Source: Fulvivirga ulvae
Lineage (GTDB): Bacteria > Bacteroidota > Bacteroidia > Cytophagales > Cyclobacteriaceae
Direction: 5' to 3'
Length of the DNA stretch: 64,000 nt
NCBI RefSeq assembly: GCF_021389975.1
Contig: NZ_CP089981.1
Span: 3,745,501 to 3,809,500, forward strand
Part shown: positions 55,104 through 63,152 of the stretch, piece after piece
How positions within the stretch are numbered: position 1 is the stretch's first letter
Layout: every line of letters begins with the position of its first letter
Notes under the pieces: generated by a model
The model's database searches: none
What the model saw: only the letters and a program-made list of their open reading frames with translations
What the model was told of the DNA's origin: nothing
Position numbers and translations under genes: made by a program

Positions 55104-55790
55104 ATGAAAAACTTAACTCTAACTTTAATCCTGAGCGTACTGATTGCCTGCTTTTCTTACGCTCAGGAGTCTACTCTGAAAAACCTGACCGCTTTTGACA
55201 AACTTGTGGTTAAAGGCAAAGCGGAGAAAATAGCACTACACCGGGGCAGTGAAGACCACCCAACAGTTAGAATTGAAGGTGCAGCAGATGCGGATATCAT
55301 TTCGGAAGTCAATGCCGGAACCCTTACATTGACCATACAGGGCAACACACCTGTTAAGCTCGATGTTTATAATAGCCACTTGAAACGGGTGGAAGCCCCT
55401 GGTGACGTGGAAATTGCCGGAGCGGAAGTAATAGGCGATGGGGGCAATTATTTGGTTGTTTCATTTGACAGGTCTCATGCAGGGGTTATGCTGGCAGATA
55501 TGGATGAGCACTTTAATGTACGGATACCGGCCATTGATATCGATATACCTGAAATCGATGTGGCTATTGATATTCCTGAGTTTGACTTTGATTTCAACTT
55601 CGACTTTGATCATGATTTTGATATGGATTTCGAAATGAATGAAGATTTTAATTACCACTGGGAGGGACATAAAGAGGAGCTGAAACGCTGGAGTGACGAG
55701 TGGAAAGAGGAAACAAAAGAAGCAATAAAAGAGGCTCAGAAAGAAATAAAAAGGGCAAAGGAAGAAATGAAGAAAGTTAATAAAGACTAA
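55104..55790 (+). CDS. GIN-type adhesin-like protein with alternating Asp/aromatic stretch
   Basis: Exported protein of 228 residues. The signal peptide ends at SYAQEST. The middle part (about 28-130) resembles the head domain of DUF2807/GIN proteins (LTAFDKLVVKGKAEKIALHR). From about 145 to 180 Asp alternates with Ile, Phe or Met (PEFDFDFNFDFDHDFDMDFE, with DIDIPEIDVAIDI before it). The last 45 residues are a charged Lys/Glu helix (EELKRWSDEWKEETKEAIKE). The acidic stretch could be an edge strand, a calcium site or a chaperone target; no known motif matches. It is the last gene of the sigma-factor operon and is followed by a strong terminator. Confidence 0.72.
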   Translation: MKNLTLTLILSVLIACFSYAQESTLKNLTAFDKLVVKGKAEKIALHRGSEDHPTVRIEGAADADIISEVNAGTLTLTIQGNTPVKLDVYNSHLKRVEAPGDVEIAGAEVIGDGGNYLVVSFDRSHAGVMLADMDEHFNVRIPAIDIDIPEIDVAIDIPEFDFDFNFDFDHDFDMDFEMNEDFNYHWEGHKEELKRWSDEWKEETKEAIKEAQKEIKRAKEEMKKVNKD

Positions 55791-55830
55791 AGTGATCTTT
55801 AAGTATTCAAAATTCTTCTACTCATTGTAA

Positions 55831-55865
55831 AGCATGGCCGGTGGCACACCGGCCATGCTTTTTTA
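55831..55865 (+). terminator. Strong rho-independent terminator of the sigma operon
   Basis: A perfect 13-bp stem AGCATGGCCGGTG / CACCGGCCATGCT (55831-55843, 55847-55859) with a 3-nt loop, followed by six T. Confidence 0.95.
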
Positions 55866-55971
55866 CACTAATTGTCAGGGGGATTTATCAATAAACTGAC
55901 ATAAACATTTTCAGGCAGGCTGTTTCGATTGCTGCATTTCAGTCCTAACTTTAGGGAAAAACCAACGCCCT

Positions 55972-56715
55972 ATGAAAACCTGTCTCACCATTCTCGCTCT
56001 TATATTTACTATATGTCTGCAAGCCCAGCCCACGAAGCTGGTGGTAAGGGCCAAAGCCAAAGACGCTAAATTTATCGGAAGCTCTATCGGAGGGACCAAA
56101 GTGATCATCCGTGATGCTCTGACAGGCGAAGTATTGAGCCAGGGAATAACCGAAGGAAGTACAGGCAACACCGGCCTGATTATGAAAGAGCCACATGAAC
56201 GCTACAAGCCCATAACTGATGAACAGACTGCCAGGTTTATAGCAGAAATTGAAGAACCAAAATTCCTGACTATAGAGGTTATAGCTCCCGTCAATCAGCC
56301 GCAGGCCGGTGTAAAGGCGCAAACCCAACTCTGGCTGATACCGGGAAAACATATCGATGGTGAGGGTGTGGTGCTGGAGATTCCCGGTTTTGTTGTTAAT
56401 GTACTAAGCCCTCAAACCCATGAATTTATCAAGCTCTCTACCATCAAGCTTAAAGCCAATGTGGTTATGATGTGCGGATGTACCATTTCCAACGGAGGTC
56501 TTTGGGATGCAGAGAAAATGGAAGTTCAGGCCATCATCAAAAAAGACGGTAAACATCTGAAAACTGTAATGATGAGCATACAGGACAAGGTGAATACTTT
56601 TGAAGCCGATGTTGATGTTAAAGAACCAGGCACTTACGAAGCAATTGTTTACGCCTATGACGACCGAACCGGAAATACGGGGGTTGGGAAGGTTAATTTT
56701 GTAGTAGGGGAGTAG
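55972..56715 (+). CDS. Secreted hypothetical protein
   Basis: Protein of 247 residues with a signal peptide ending at LQAQPTK. The rest is mainly beta strands: a first domain (VVRAKAKDAKFIGSSIGGTK), a middle part with VVLEIPGFVVNVLSP, and a C-terminal Ig-like part (EADVDVKEPGTYEAIVYAYD). A CxC pair lies in VMMCGCTISNGGLWDAEK, which could bind a metal. I do not recognise the family. It stands alone between a terminator and the AraC gene. Confidence 0.68.
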   Translation: MKTCLTILALIFTICLQAQPTKLVVRAKAKDAKFIGSSIGGTKVIIRDALTGEVLSQGITEGSTGNTGLIMKEPHERYKPITDEQTARFIAEIEEPKFLTIEVIAPVNQPQAGVKAQTQLWLIPGKHIDGEGVVLEIPGFVVNVLSPQTHEFIKLSTIKLKANVVMMCGCTISNGGLWDAEKMEVQAIIKKDGKHLKTVMMSIQDKVNTFEADVDVKEPGTYEAIVYAYDDRTGNTGVGKVNFVVGE

Positions 56716-56893
56716 TTTTGATAGGTGGTCGGTGTTATAACCAGTAATCAGTGTGTGGTGATCGGTGGTTGACGGAGTGACTGGGGTGGGAAGCCGGAAG
56801 ACCGGATACCGAAGTGTCTGTACACCGCTATGACTGAAACCGTCAAATTGATCCTTTTTGCTACATTTGTAACTACGACACGGTCAGTTTTAG

Positions 56894-57934
56894 ATGGATT
56901 TTAACAATCAGCTTTTATTTTTCTTCAGTGCTCTTGGGGCTTTCAATAGTTCTCTTCTTAGTATTTATTTTCTGTTTTTTAAGCGAAAAAATGCCTCAGA
57001 CCTTTTTCTGGGAGGCTTACTGGCTGTTTTAAGCATACGTGTATGGAAGTCTATTTTCTTCTATTTTAATCACGGGTTGTCACTCTTCTATTTGCAGGTT
57101 GGCCTAAGCGCGTGCTTTTTTATTGGCCCTTTTTTGTATCTCTATATAAAATCAGCAGCGGTTACATCAAAATTTACGGGCAGAAACTCCTATTTTCTGT
57201 TGTTGGGTTTATTGTTTCTGGTAGTAGCAACCGGGTTTATGTATCCCTATGAGCAGTATCCCATGCTATGGAGGGTATACTTCTACAAGGTTATCAATTA
57301 TCAATGGCTGGCATTTATTCTCGTCTCGGGATATCAGCTTAGAGACAGGTTCAGAAAAATAGCAAGGACTTCATTAAATTATGAAGATGTCTGGCTGCTA
57401 AGCGTTTATTTTGGTGTTTCTGTTATTTGGCTGGCATACTTTACGGCATCATACACCTCATATATTATGGGCGCAATTTCATTCTCATTCGCTCTCTATC
57501 TGTCCTTGCTTCTTGTTTTTCATCATCGGAAAAAGAGGAATACAGATAAAAAGAAAAAGTATGCCAACAACAAAATACCACAACAGGAGGCTGATGAGCT
57601 TTTGGATAAAGTTTCCCGGCTACTGGAAAAAGAGGCATTGTACAAAAATCCCAACCTTACTTTGCCCCAACTGGCGAAGGAACTGAATATTCGGCCGCAT
57701 CTGCTATCCCAGCTATTAAATGATAACTTAAATAAGAGCTTTTCACATTTTATCAATGAGTTTCGCATAAAAGAGGCCATTGAGCTTTTAAAGTCAGATA
57801 GGAATTTGAAAATGGAGGTGATTGCAGAAATGTGTGGGTTCAACTCTAACAGTACATTCTATACCGCATTTAAAAAAGTTACTAAAACCACCCCAGCCAA
57901 ATACGCTGATAATAGGCCGGTTTTGGACTCCTGA
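56894..57934 (+). CDS. Membrane-bound AraC family transcriptional regulator
   Basis: Protein of 346 residues. The N-terminal half (1-210) has six or seven hydrophobic membrane segments, and a basic linker (HHRKKRNTDKKKKYA) leads to a C-terminal AraC helix-turn-helix domain (about 250-340: LTLPQLAKELNIRPHLLSQL, then IAEMCGFNSNSTFYTAFKKV). The architecture is common in Bacteroidota, where the membrane part may sense a lipophilic or envelope signal. The NTF2-DJ-1 gene starts 100 bp downstream and may be its target. Confidence 0.9.
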   Translation: MDFNNQLLFFFSALGAFNSSLLSIYFLFFKRKNASDLFLGGLLAVLSIRVWKSIFFYFNHGLSLFYLQVGLSACFFIGPFLYLYIKSAAVTSKFTGRNSYFLLLGLLFLVVATGFMYPYEQYPMLWRVYFYKVINYQWLAFILVSGYQLRDRFRKIARTSLNYEDVWLLSVYFGVSVIWLAYFTASYTSYIMGAISFSFALYLSLLLVFHHRKKRNTDKKKKYANNKIPQQEADELLDKVSRLLEKEALYKNPNLTLPQLAKELNIRPHLLSQLLNDNLNKSFSHFINEFRIKEAIELLKSDRNLKMEVIAEMCGFNSNSTFYTAFKKVTKTTPAKYADNRPVLDS

Positions 57935-58034
57935 TTTATAAATCAGGAATTTTAACGTATAAATTACTAATTACTTTCATACATACACCGGCTAGTATTG
58001 CTGAAAAATCATTTCAACAATAAACACTATAGCT

Positions 58035-59165
58035 ATGTATCGTTACTTATCTTTAATTCTTCTTTTAATTCTTACCAACACCTTGTTTGCACAACGGGAA
58101 GAGACACAAATTAAGGTGGCACTGCTCAACTACATTGAAGGGACTTCCTATAACAGGACTGAACTTATTGACAAAGCTTTTTATCCGGGGGCGAATTTAT
58201 ACCTTGAAAACAAGGAAAAGGAAATGTGGATCGTTCCGGCAGGTACATACACAGGCTGGTTCAAAAATAATGAAGGACAGTTTAACGGGAGATTTGGCAA
58301 TATACTATCCATCGACCATTTTAATTCCATTGCCTCAGCCAGGGTGGAGATACTGATCCCTGCAAGGAACCTTAGGTTTATTGACATGTTCTTACTGAAG
58401 AAAATCGACAACGAGTGGAAAATCGTCAGCAAGTCAGCAAGCAGTGAAAGCAGTAACCTGACCGGAGACCGGGTGCTGTTCGTAGTCTCCAATGCCCATT
58501 ACTACGGTGATTCTGAGTTGTCTACTGGCAATAGCTTTTCCGAAATAGTAATTGCCTACCATACTTTCAAGGAAGCGGGTTTCAATGTAGATTTTGTCAG
58601 CCCCGAGGGAGGTAGTATTCCCGTTGCTTATCTCAATACTTCTGTCGACATACATAAGCAGTACCTCTACGATGCAGACTTTATGTATAAGTTGAAAAAC
58701 ACAAAATCACCGGCAGAGATACATCCGGAAAACTATAAGGCCGTGCAGTATATAGGAGGAGGCAGTGCTATGTTTGGAGTGCCGGAAAATGAACAAATCC
58801 AGAAACTGGTAATGTCTATTTATGAAGACCATGACGGGATTATTTCCTCCGTGTGCCATGGTACGGCGGGGATAGTGAATTTAAAAACTAAAGATGGAGA
58901 ATACCTGGTCAAGGGCAAAAATGTAAATGGGTACCCCGATGTCTACGAAAGGCACGATGCAGAATATTACAAAACGTTCCCTTTTAACATTCAGGAGACT
59001 ATTGAAAAACATGGTGGTACTTTTAAGTTCTCACCTAGAAATACAGAGCATGTGGAAGTGCATGGAAACTTAGTGACCGGCCAAAATCACCTGTCGTCCA
59101 GGGCTGTAGCTTTGGAGATAATCAGGAAATTAAGAAATAATAATATGGAGGCTTTGGGTGAATAA
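58035..59165 (+). CDS. Secreted fusion of NTF2/lumazine-binding-like and DJ-1/PfpI domains
   Basis: Exported protein of 376 residues with a signal peptide ending at NTLFAQRE. The first domain (about 20-135) has the NTF2-like pattern of small exported proteins (VALLNYIEGTSYNRTELIDK, VEILIPARNLRFIDMFLLKK). The second (about 145-370) is DJ-1/PfpI-like, with the nucleophile-elbow Cys in SSVCHGTAGIVNLK and a Glu in FVSPEGGSIPVAY. DJ-1 relatives act as glyoxalases, chaperones or amidases. The fusion with an NTF2-like domain recurs in this phylum, but its substrate is unknown. It is probably periplasmic. Confidence 0.87.
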   Translation: MYRYLSLILLLILTNTLFAQREETQIKVALLNYIEGTSYNRTELIDKAFYPGANLYLENKEKEMWIVPAGTYTGWFKNNEGQFNGRFGNILSIDHFNSIASARVEILIPARNLRFIDMFLLKKIDNEWKIVSKSASSESSNLTGDRVLFVVSNAHYYGDSELSTGNSFSEIVIAYHTFKEAGFNVDFVSPEGGSIPVAYLNTSVDIHKQYLYDADFMYKLKNTKSPAEIHPENYKAVQYIGGGSAMFGVPENEQIQKLVMSIYEDHDGIISSVCHGTAGIVNLKTKDGEYLVKGKNVNGYPDVYERHDAEYYKTFPFNIQETIEKHGGTFKFSPRNTEHVEVHGNLVTGQNHLSSRAVALEIIRKLRNNNMEALGE

Positions 59166-59247
59166 GATTTTAGAGTCTTATCAAGTAGCAGAATAAAGTA
59201 AATTGCCAGGCCATCAAAAGCAAAGCCTGTTGATTCCCGAAGGTTAT

Positions 59248-59281
59248 AGTTTTCAGGCAGCTTATAAACTGCCTGAAAACT
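59248..59281. terminator. Bidirectional terminator hairpin
   Basis: Perfect 13-bp stem AGTTTTCAGGCAG (59248-59260) and CTGCCTGAAAACT (59269-59281) with an 8-nt loop, between the convergent NTF2-DJ-1 and DUF4157 genes. No long U tract, but T/A-rich flanks. Confidence 0.7.
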
Positions 59282-59295
59282 TTCAGGAAAATAAG

Positions 59296-60546
59296 TTAAG
59301 TTTTAGAAAACCTGTTGCCGGGAATAGGCTTGGTAGCAACATATTCATCCTGGCTAAAATGAAATATACCATATCTTTCAATATCTCCTGCCTGCAAAGT
59401 CATCACCAACTGGTCGTGCCCAACCATTTTTCTGTCTTTGTTGGTTGTAAAACTAATACGCCCTATCAAACTCGGATCTAGCTGATAGAAGTTGCCACCG
59501 TCACGTATCCCACTTCCGCCTCTCATCTCGCTATTCATAATAGCCTGAGCAGCTTTGGTGCAATGGTAGAGTTTCGTATTGTTCTGCAGGTTGGCAAGCT
59601 CACGGTTAAAAGTATTTGTGACAGCATGTACTCCTACTGACCGTAGCTTTTCCTTGTTTTTAAAATCCGGACTGTTTTTGAATTTGTTTTTTCTAATGTT
59701 GGGTAAGTTGTTGCCGAAGCTGGCAATCGCTTCTTTAGTTGAATCAATGGCGCTTTTGCCCACAAAATTGCGCATGTGTTTCTGCATCTCATCTTTTGTT
59801 GTCGTACCTGCTTGCATGTATTGGTCTATCGAATTATGATTTCCATTCGTTTTCCCGTTGATATATGCCAATAGCCCATCGGTATTATTATATTGAAGCC
59901 AGTGTTGGTACCTCAGATCAAGATCATTTACATCAACAGCCATTTGTATAGTGTTGGCAGCAGCTAGCTGTTTTGTGGTTAGGTTGGTATTTTTTTCGGC
60001 CGTTTTCCTTTGTGTCGATGTGCTGTTGCCCTTCATCTGAGCAGCTTTGGCTCCCATGGTATCAGCCTCTTTTTCAAGGCCGGCATCGTCATTTACATTC
60101 ACTCCGCCCTTCATTTGCATGGTAGGTTGTACGCGTCCCTGCTTTTGCTGTACTACGTGCCATGCTTCATGAGGCAAATGCTGTTCCTGCCCCGGGGCCA
60201 CATGTATGTCCGTGCCCTGGGCGTAGGCATGGGCCTTTAACTGGGCAGGCTTGGGTGAGTTGTAGTGTACGTTTACATCATCCATAGCGTAACCGGAGAG
60301 GTTTTCTATTCCAGCTTTTAAATGGTCTGGCAAACCAGTGTTGTTTATTGATGACCGTATACTCCCCATTTGATCCGAACTTTGGCCTTTTTTAAGTTGG
60401 GTTGTTGCACCCTGAAAATTTCCCTTGCTCAAATTATCCGGGAACTGGATATTTCTATCCATACTACTTCCTGAAAGAGAATTTTTATTAAGGTTCAGGT
60501 TATTTATTGCCGTGTTATTCCGCGAAGAAGATAAGTTATCTTTCAT
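59296..60546 (-). CDS. DUF4157 (eCIS-core) protein with C-terminal toxin-like domain
   Basis: Protein of 416 residues with no signal peptide. The first 65 are Asn/Ser-rich and disordered. The DUF4157/eCIS-core domain (about 70-170) has GLPDHLKAGIENLSGYAMDD, AYAQGTDIHVAPGQEQHLPH and the metal motif HEAWH at 126-130. A variable linker and helical part follow (175-320). The last 95 residues look like a diverged ADP-ribosyltransferase: KLYHCT with His328, GRISFTT at 362-368, and DEYVA with Glu401, which recall the His, middle and Glu positions of HYE-type ARTs (inference). DUF4157 proteins are frequent cargo of contractile injection systems and polymorphic toxins. No structural injection genes and no immunity gene are seen. 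Confidence 0.8.
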   Translation of the reverse strand: MKDNLSSSRNNTAINNLNLNKNSLSGSSMDRNIQFPDNLSKGNFQGATTQLKKGQSSDQMGSIRSSINNTGLPDHLKAGIENLSGYAMDDVNVHYNSPKPAQLKAHAYAQGTDIHVAPGQEQHLPHEAWHVVQQKQGRVQPTMQMKGGVNVNDDAGLEKEADTMGAKAAQMKGNSTSTQRKTAEKNTNLTTKQLAAANTIQMAVDVNDLDLRYQHWLQYNNTDGLLAYINGKTNGNHNSIDQYMQAGTTTKDEMQKHMRNFVGKSAIDSTKEAIASFGNNLPNIRKNKFKNSPDFKNKEKLRSVGVHAVTNTFNRELANLQNNTKLYHCTKAAQAIMNSEMRGGSGIRDGGNFYQLDPSLIGRISFTTNKDRKMVGHDQLVMTLQAGDIERYGIFHFSQDEYVATKPIPGNRFSKT

Positions 60547-60673
60547 AGGTTTATAGGTCGGTTGGTTAAGCTAAGGGGCTACAATTTAATATGCTAACCC
60601 TTTAAAAAGCAAATATTATAGCGACTAACATGATTCATACGGCATGGGTTATAACGCAAGAGTCTGATAATGG

Positions 60674-60681
60674 CAAAGTTA
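60674..60681 (-). promoter_or_regulatory. TAnnTTTG box of the DUF4157 gene
   Basis: TAACTTTG on the minus strand fits the Bacteroidota -7 consensus. The transcript would start about 120 nt before the DUF4157 start codon, leaving a long untranslated leader. Confidence 0.45.
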
Positions 60682-60805
60682 CGATATAGGCATGGTTTGA
60701 AGTTTCGTTTATCTCCCTTATCTTCTACTTCCCAGGGGATGTCTCTCGTAGAGGACTCTATGATATTTTAGCTTGCAATATTATATAGATCAGACCTGGT
60801 AGGTG

Positions 60806-60958
60806 CTACAGGGTGACTCTGATCACTTCGATGCACCCATATCGCGATCTTCGCGCCTGGTAATTGGTAAGTGATAAAATGATTCGCAAAAAATCATGTT
60901 GAACAGAAACCTCTTTGCTGTAACGTTGTGCCACTTCAGAGCCTATGAAAAGCAGCAT
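60806..60958 (-). CDS. Possible small protein or gene remnant
   Basis: A 50-codon frame from ATG 60958, open further up to a stop at 61019-61021. Residues such as LLFIGSEVAQRYSKEVSVQH and DFLRIILSLTNYQARR look like part of a folded helical protein, not random sequence. There is no known family and no promoter. It could be a remnant of a larger gene, or a small protein such as an immunity factor (speculation). Confidence 0.25.
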   Translation of the reverse strand: MLLFIGSEVAQRYSKEVSVQHDFLRIILSLTNYQARRSRYGCIEVIRVTL

Positions 60959-61164
60959 TCTCTCAAGGCTCTGGGGGTAGTTAAGAAGTTTTGAAAAACG
61001 AACCGTTCTCGGAAGACCTTACAGCGAAGAAGCCTTTTTTGGTTCGTCTTTTAGGCGACTGCAAAAAAATGAACAACCACGGTTAAACGCAGGTACCTGG
61101 GAATGCAGCAGTCCAATAATTAGCAGTTCATATCCCTTTATTCACTTCCTGTATCACAGCATTA

Positions 61165-61210
61165 AGTCATCCGATGAGTTTACCTGAACCTTGACACTCA
61201 TCGGATGACT
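61165..61210. repeat. 15-bp perfect inverted repeat
   Basis: AGTCATCCGATGAGT (61165-61179) and ACTCATCGGATGACT (61196-61210) with a 16-nt loop, 34 bp beyond the stop of the beta-barrel gene on the minus strand. It may be its terminator, but no T tract follows. An operator-like or remnant end-repeat role is also possible. Confidence 0.6.
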
Positions 61211-61243
61211 CTGAAACTTTAATTGTTGTTGCTCAACTAAACC

Positions 61244-62011
61244 CTACAGCACAACCCCAAAGCTGAACGCATTCAGCTCAGGGCCTTTGTCTTCAACAAA
61301 AAGCGTATTGAGATCATAATTAACAAATACATCCACGCCCCTGAAGCCAGCCTGCACACGAACGCCATACCTGAAATTGTTGAGGTAGTAGCTGTCCTTG
61401 TCTTTGTCTTTTTTCTTATCACCATCGGCCTCGATTACTGTCTTGGTATAGCTACCGATTTTATAACCGGCATAAGCACCCGCACCAATGCGGAAAGCAC
61501 TCTCGCCACCAACATGGTGATCCCAGTCTCCCCAGCAATGGTTGTGCCTGTGGTTTCTGCGTTCATTTTTCCCGAATTTAAGCATCGGCACGGCACTAAA
61601 GTTTACGTAAGCAACTGTAAGCTTACTCTTCTTGGAATCAAGATCAGCTACTTCATTAAATACAACCTGATCGTTGGCCTTACTCATGCGTACATCTTCA
61701 TTCTCAAATTTAAAATTGTACCAGCTTACGTCCGGCCCCCACAACAGGTGCAATGGCCCGCCAATATGGGTGTCATTAATAGACCTTAGAGCTACATACC
61801 AACTGCCAAATGGTTTTACAGCATAAGGGGCATCATTGTCGTTGGGAAATTCACCATCCTCAAGGTAGTTATTGGTACCCAGATCAATGTCAAAGCTGTT
61901 GTGGGTTCCCAGATTCTTTTTTGCTTTGTTTTCATCCGTTGCTTCATCCTGAGCCTGTATTTGAAAGGCAGTTGCGAGCATGACCAGTGCGATTGTAAAT
62001 AATTTTTTCAT
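61244..62011 (-). CDS. Outer-membrane beta-barrel protein, His-rich loop (paralog A)
   Basis: Exported protein of 255 residues. The signal peptide ends at FQIQAQDEA. It starts its barrel with DIDLGTNNYLEDGEFP and PFGSWYVALRSINDTHIGG and closes with VDVFVNYDLNTLFVE and FSFGVVL, with a terminal hydrophobic residue. Residues 149-168 hold a His/Trp/Cys-rich loop (NERRNHRHNHCWGDWDHHVG) that may bind metal. It is a shorter paralog of the next gene, which lacks this loop. The function is unknown. Confidence 0.78.
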   Translation of the reverse strand: MKKLFTIALVMLATAFQIQAQDEATDENKAKKNLGTHNSFDIDLGTNNYLEDGEFPNDNDAPYAVKPFGSWYVALRSINDTHIGGPLHLLWGPDVSWYNFKFENEDVRMSKANDQVVFNEVADLDSKKSKLTVAYVNFSAVPMLKFGKNERRNHRHNHCWGDWDHHVGGESAFRIGAGAYAGYKIGSYTKTVIEADGDKKKDKDKDSYYLNNFRYGVRVQAGFRGVDVFVNYDLNTLFVEDKGPELNAFSFGVVL

Positions 62012-62099
62012 GATTTTGAGTTTTTAAATTTTACGTAATTTTTCCAGTACACCCTTTCGGGAGTTGATTAATAGTTGATATGTTATTGTTTAAGTTGCT

Positions 62100-63152
62100 T
62101 TAGAAAGTTATTCCAAAACTGAAAGCATTTAGCTTTGGCCCTTTTCCTTCGGTGAATAGTTCATTCATATCATAGTTGAAAAAGAGGTCTGTTCCACGGT
62201 ACCCCATCTGCAGCCGGAGACCGTAGCGGAAGTTATTCAGGTTATAATTGTCTTTGTCTTTATCCTTTTCCTTGCTACCGTCATCGTAGACGATCTTTGA
62301 GTAGCTGGCTATCCGGTAACCGATATATCCACCTGCACCTATCCTGAACCCTCTTTGCTCTTCTTGCCATTCCTTTTTGTTATCCCATGGCCAGATGTCT
62401 TTTTTTACTTTTCTAGGTTCCCCAAGCGAAAACATTGGTATCAGAGAGAAGTTGGCATAAGCAACCGTAAGTTTGCTTTTCTTGAAATCTGCATCAGGCA
62501 AGTCAGTATCTTCAGCGAAAGTAGTGCCGTCGGAGCCATCAATTACTCTTACCCTGTCATTCTGGAATTTAAAATTATACCAGGTTACACTAGGGCCCCA
62601 TTCAATATAAAGTGGGCCGCCTATGTAAGTGCTGTTAACAGAGTTGATACCCACATACCATGATCCAAATGGCCTTACAGTGTACAGTTCATCTGTTTCA
62701 TCGGGAAATTTACCATCGTTTATATAATTGTTTGTGCCAATGTCAATGTTGAAGTAATGACGAGATTTTTGATGTTTTACTCCACAGTCGCTACAGCCAT
62801 CACCTTCGCTATTTGTCGCAAGGGCTTCATTAGCGTTGTTTCCGGTGTTATCCATTACAATAGTAGTATCGGAAAGCAAAGTAGTCTGCCCGTTTTCTTC
62901 TTTTACCAGACCTGTAGAATCATTCTCAAGCTTCAGGCTCAGTTGATCAAGAATGGCATTCAGGTCATAGTTTTTCAATGTTTCCAGATCCTGCTTATCC
63001 CTGACCAAAAAGATAATTTTACTCTTGCCGACATTAATGATTAACGAATCTGTTTGCTCCTGGGCGGTAGCCGGTATGCTCATGATAAGCATAAGCCCGA
63101 CCACCACGCTTCTGAACAATTTTGTTATTATCGATTTATTTTGAGTCGTCAT
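62100..63152 (-). CDS. Outer-membrane beta-barrel protein (paralog B)
   Basis: Exported protein of 350 residues. The signal peptide ends at IPATAQEQT. The N-terminal region (about 38-90) is an acidic helical part (KSKIIFLVRDKQDLETLKNY), with a CxxC pair in GDGCSDCGVKHQKS. The barrel (from about 130: DIGTNNYINDGKFP, PFGSWYVGINSVNSTYIGG) is clearly homologous to paralog A and ends FSFGITF. Its start overlaps the stop of the membrane protein gene upstream by 17 bp, so it is cotranscribed with it. Confidence 0.78.
   Translation of the reverse strand: MTTQNKSIITKLFRSVVVGLMLIMSIPATAQEQTDSLIINVGKSKIIFLVRDKQDLETLKNYDLNAILDQLSLKLENDSTGLVKEENGQTTLLSDTTIVMDNTGNNANEALATNSEGDGCSDCGVKHQKSRHYFNIDIGTNNYINDGKFPDETDELYTVRPFGSWYVGINSVNSTYIGGPLYIEWGPSVTWYNFKFQNDRVRVIDGSDGTTFAEDTDLPDADFKKSKLTVAYANFSLIPMFSLGEPRKVKKDIWPWDNKKEWQEEQRGFRIGAGGYIGYRIASYSKIVYDDGSKEKDKDKDNYNLNNFRYGLRLQMGYRGTDLFFNYDMNELFTEGKGPKLNAFSFGITF

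Larger units (their letters stand above)
60547..61243. other. Roughly 700-bp gap upstream of the DUF4157 gene
   Basis: A long stretch with no frame of normal gene length on either strand. It holds a -7 box for the DUF4157 gene (60674), a possible 50-codon minus-strand frame (60806) and an inverted repeat at 61165. Otherwise it looks like decayed or regulatory sequence. Confidence 0.5.

Noticed and set aside
61165..61210. Inverted repeat as an insertion-sequence end
   Set aside because: No transposase frame or second matching end is visible nearby; a terminator-like hairpin is simpler.
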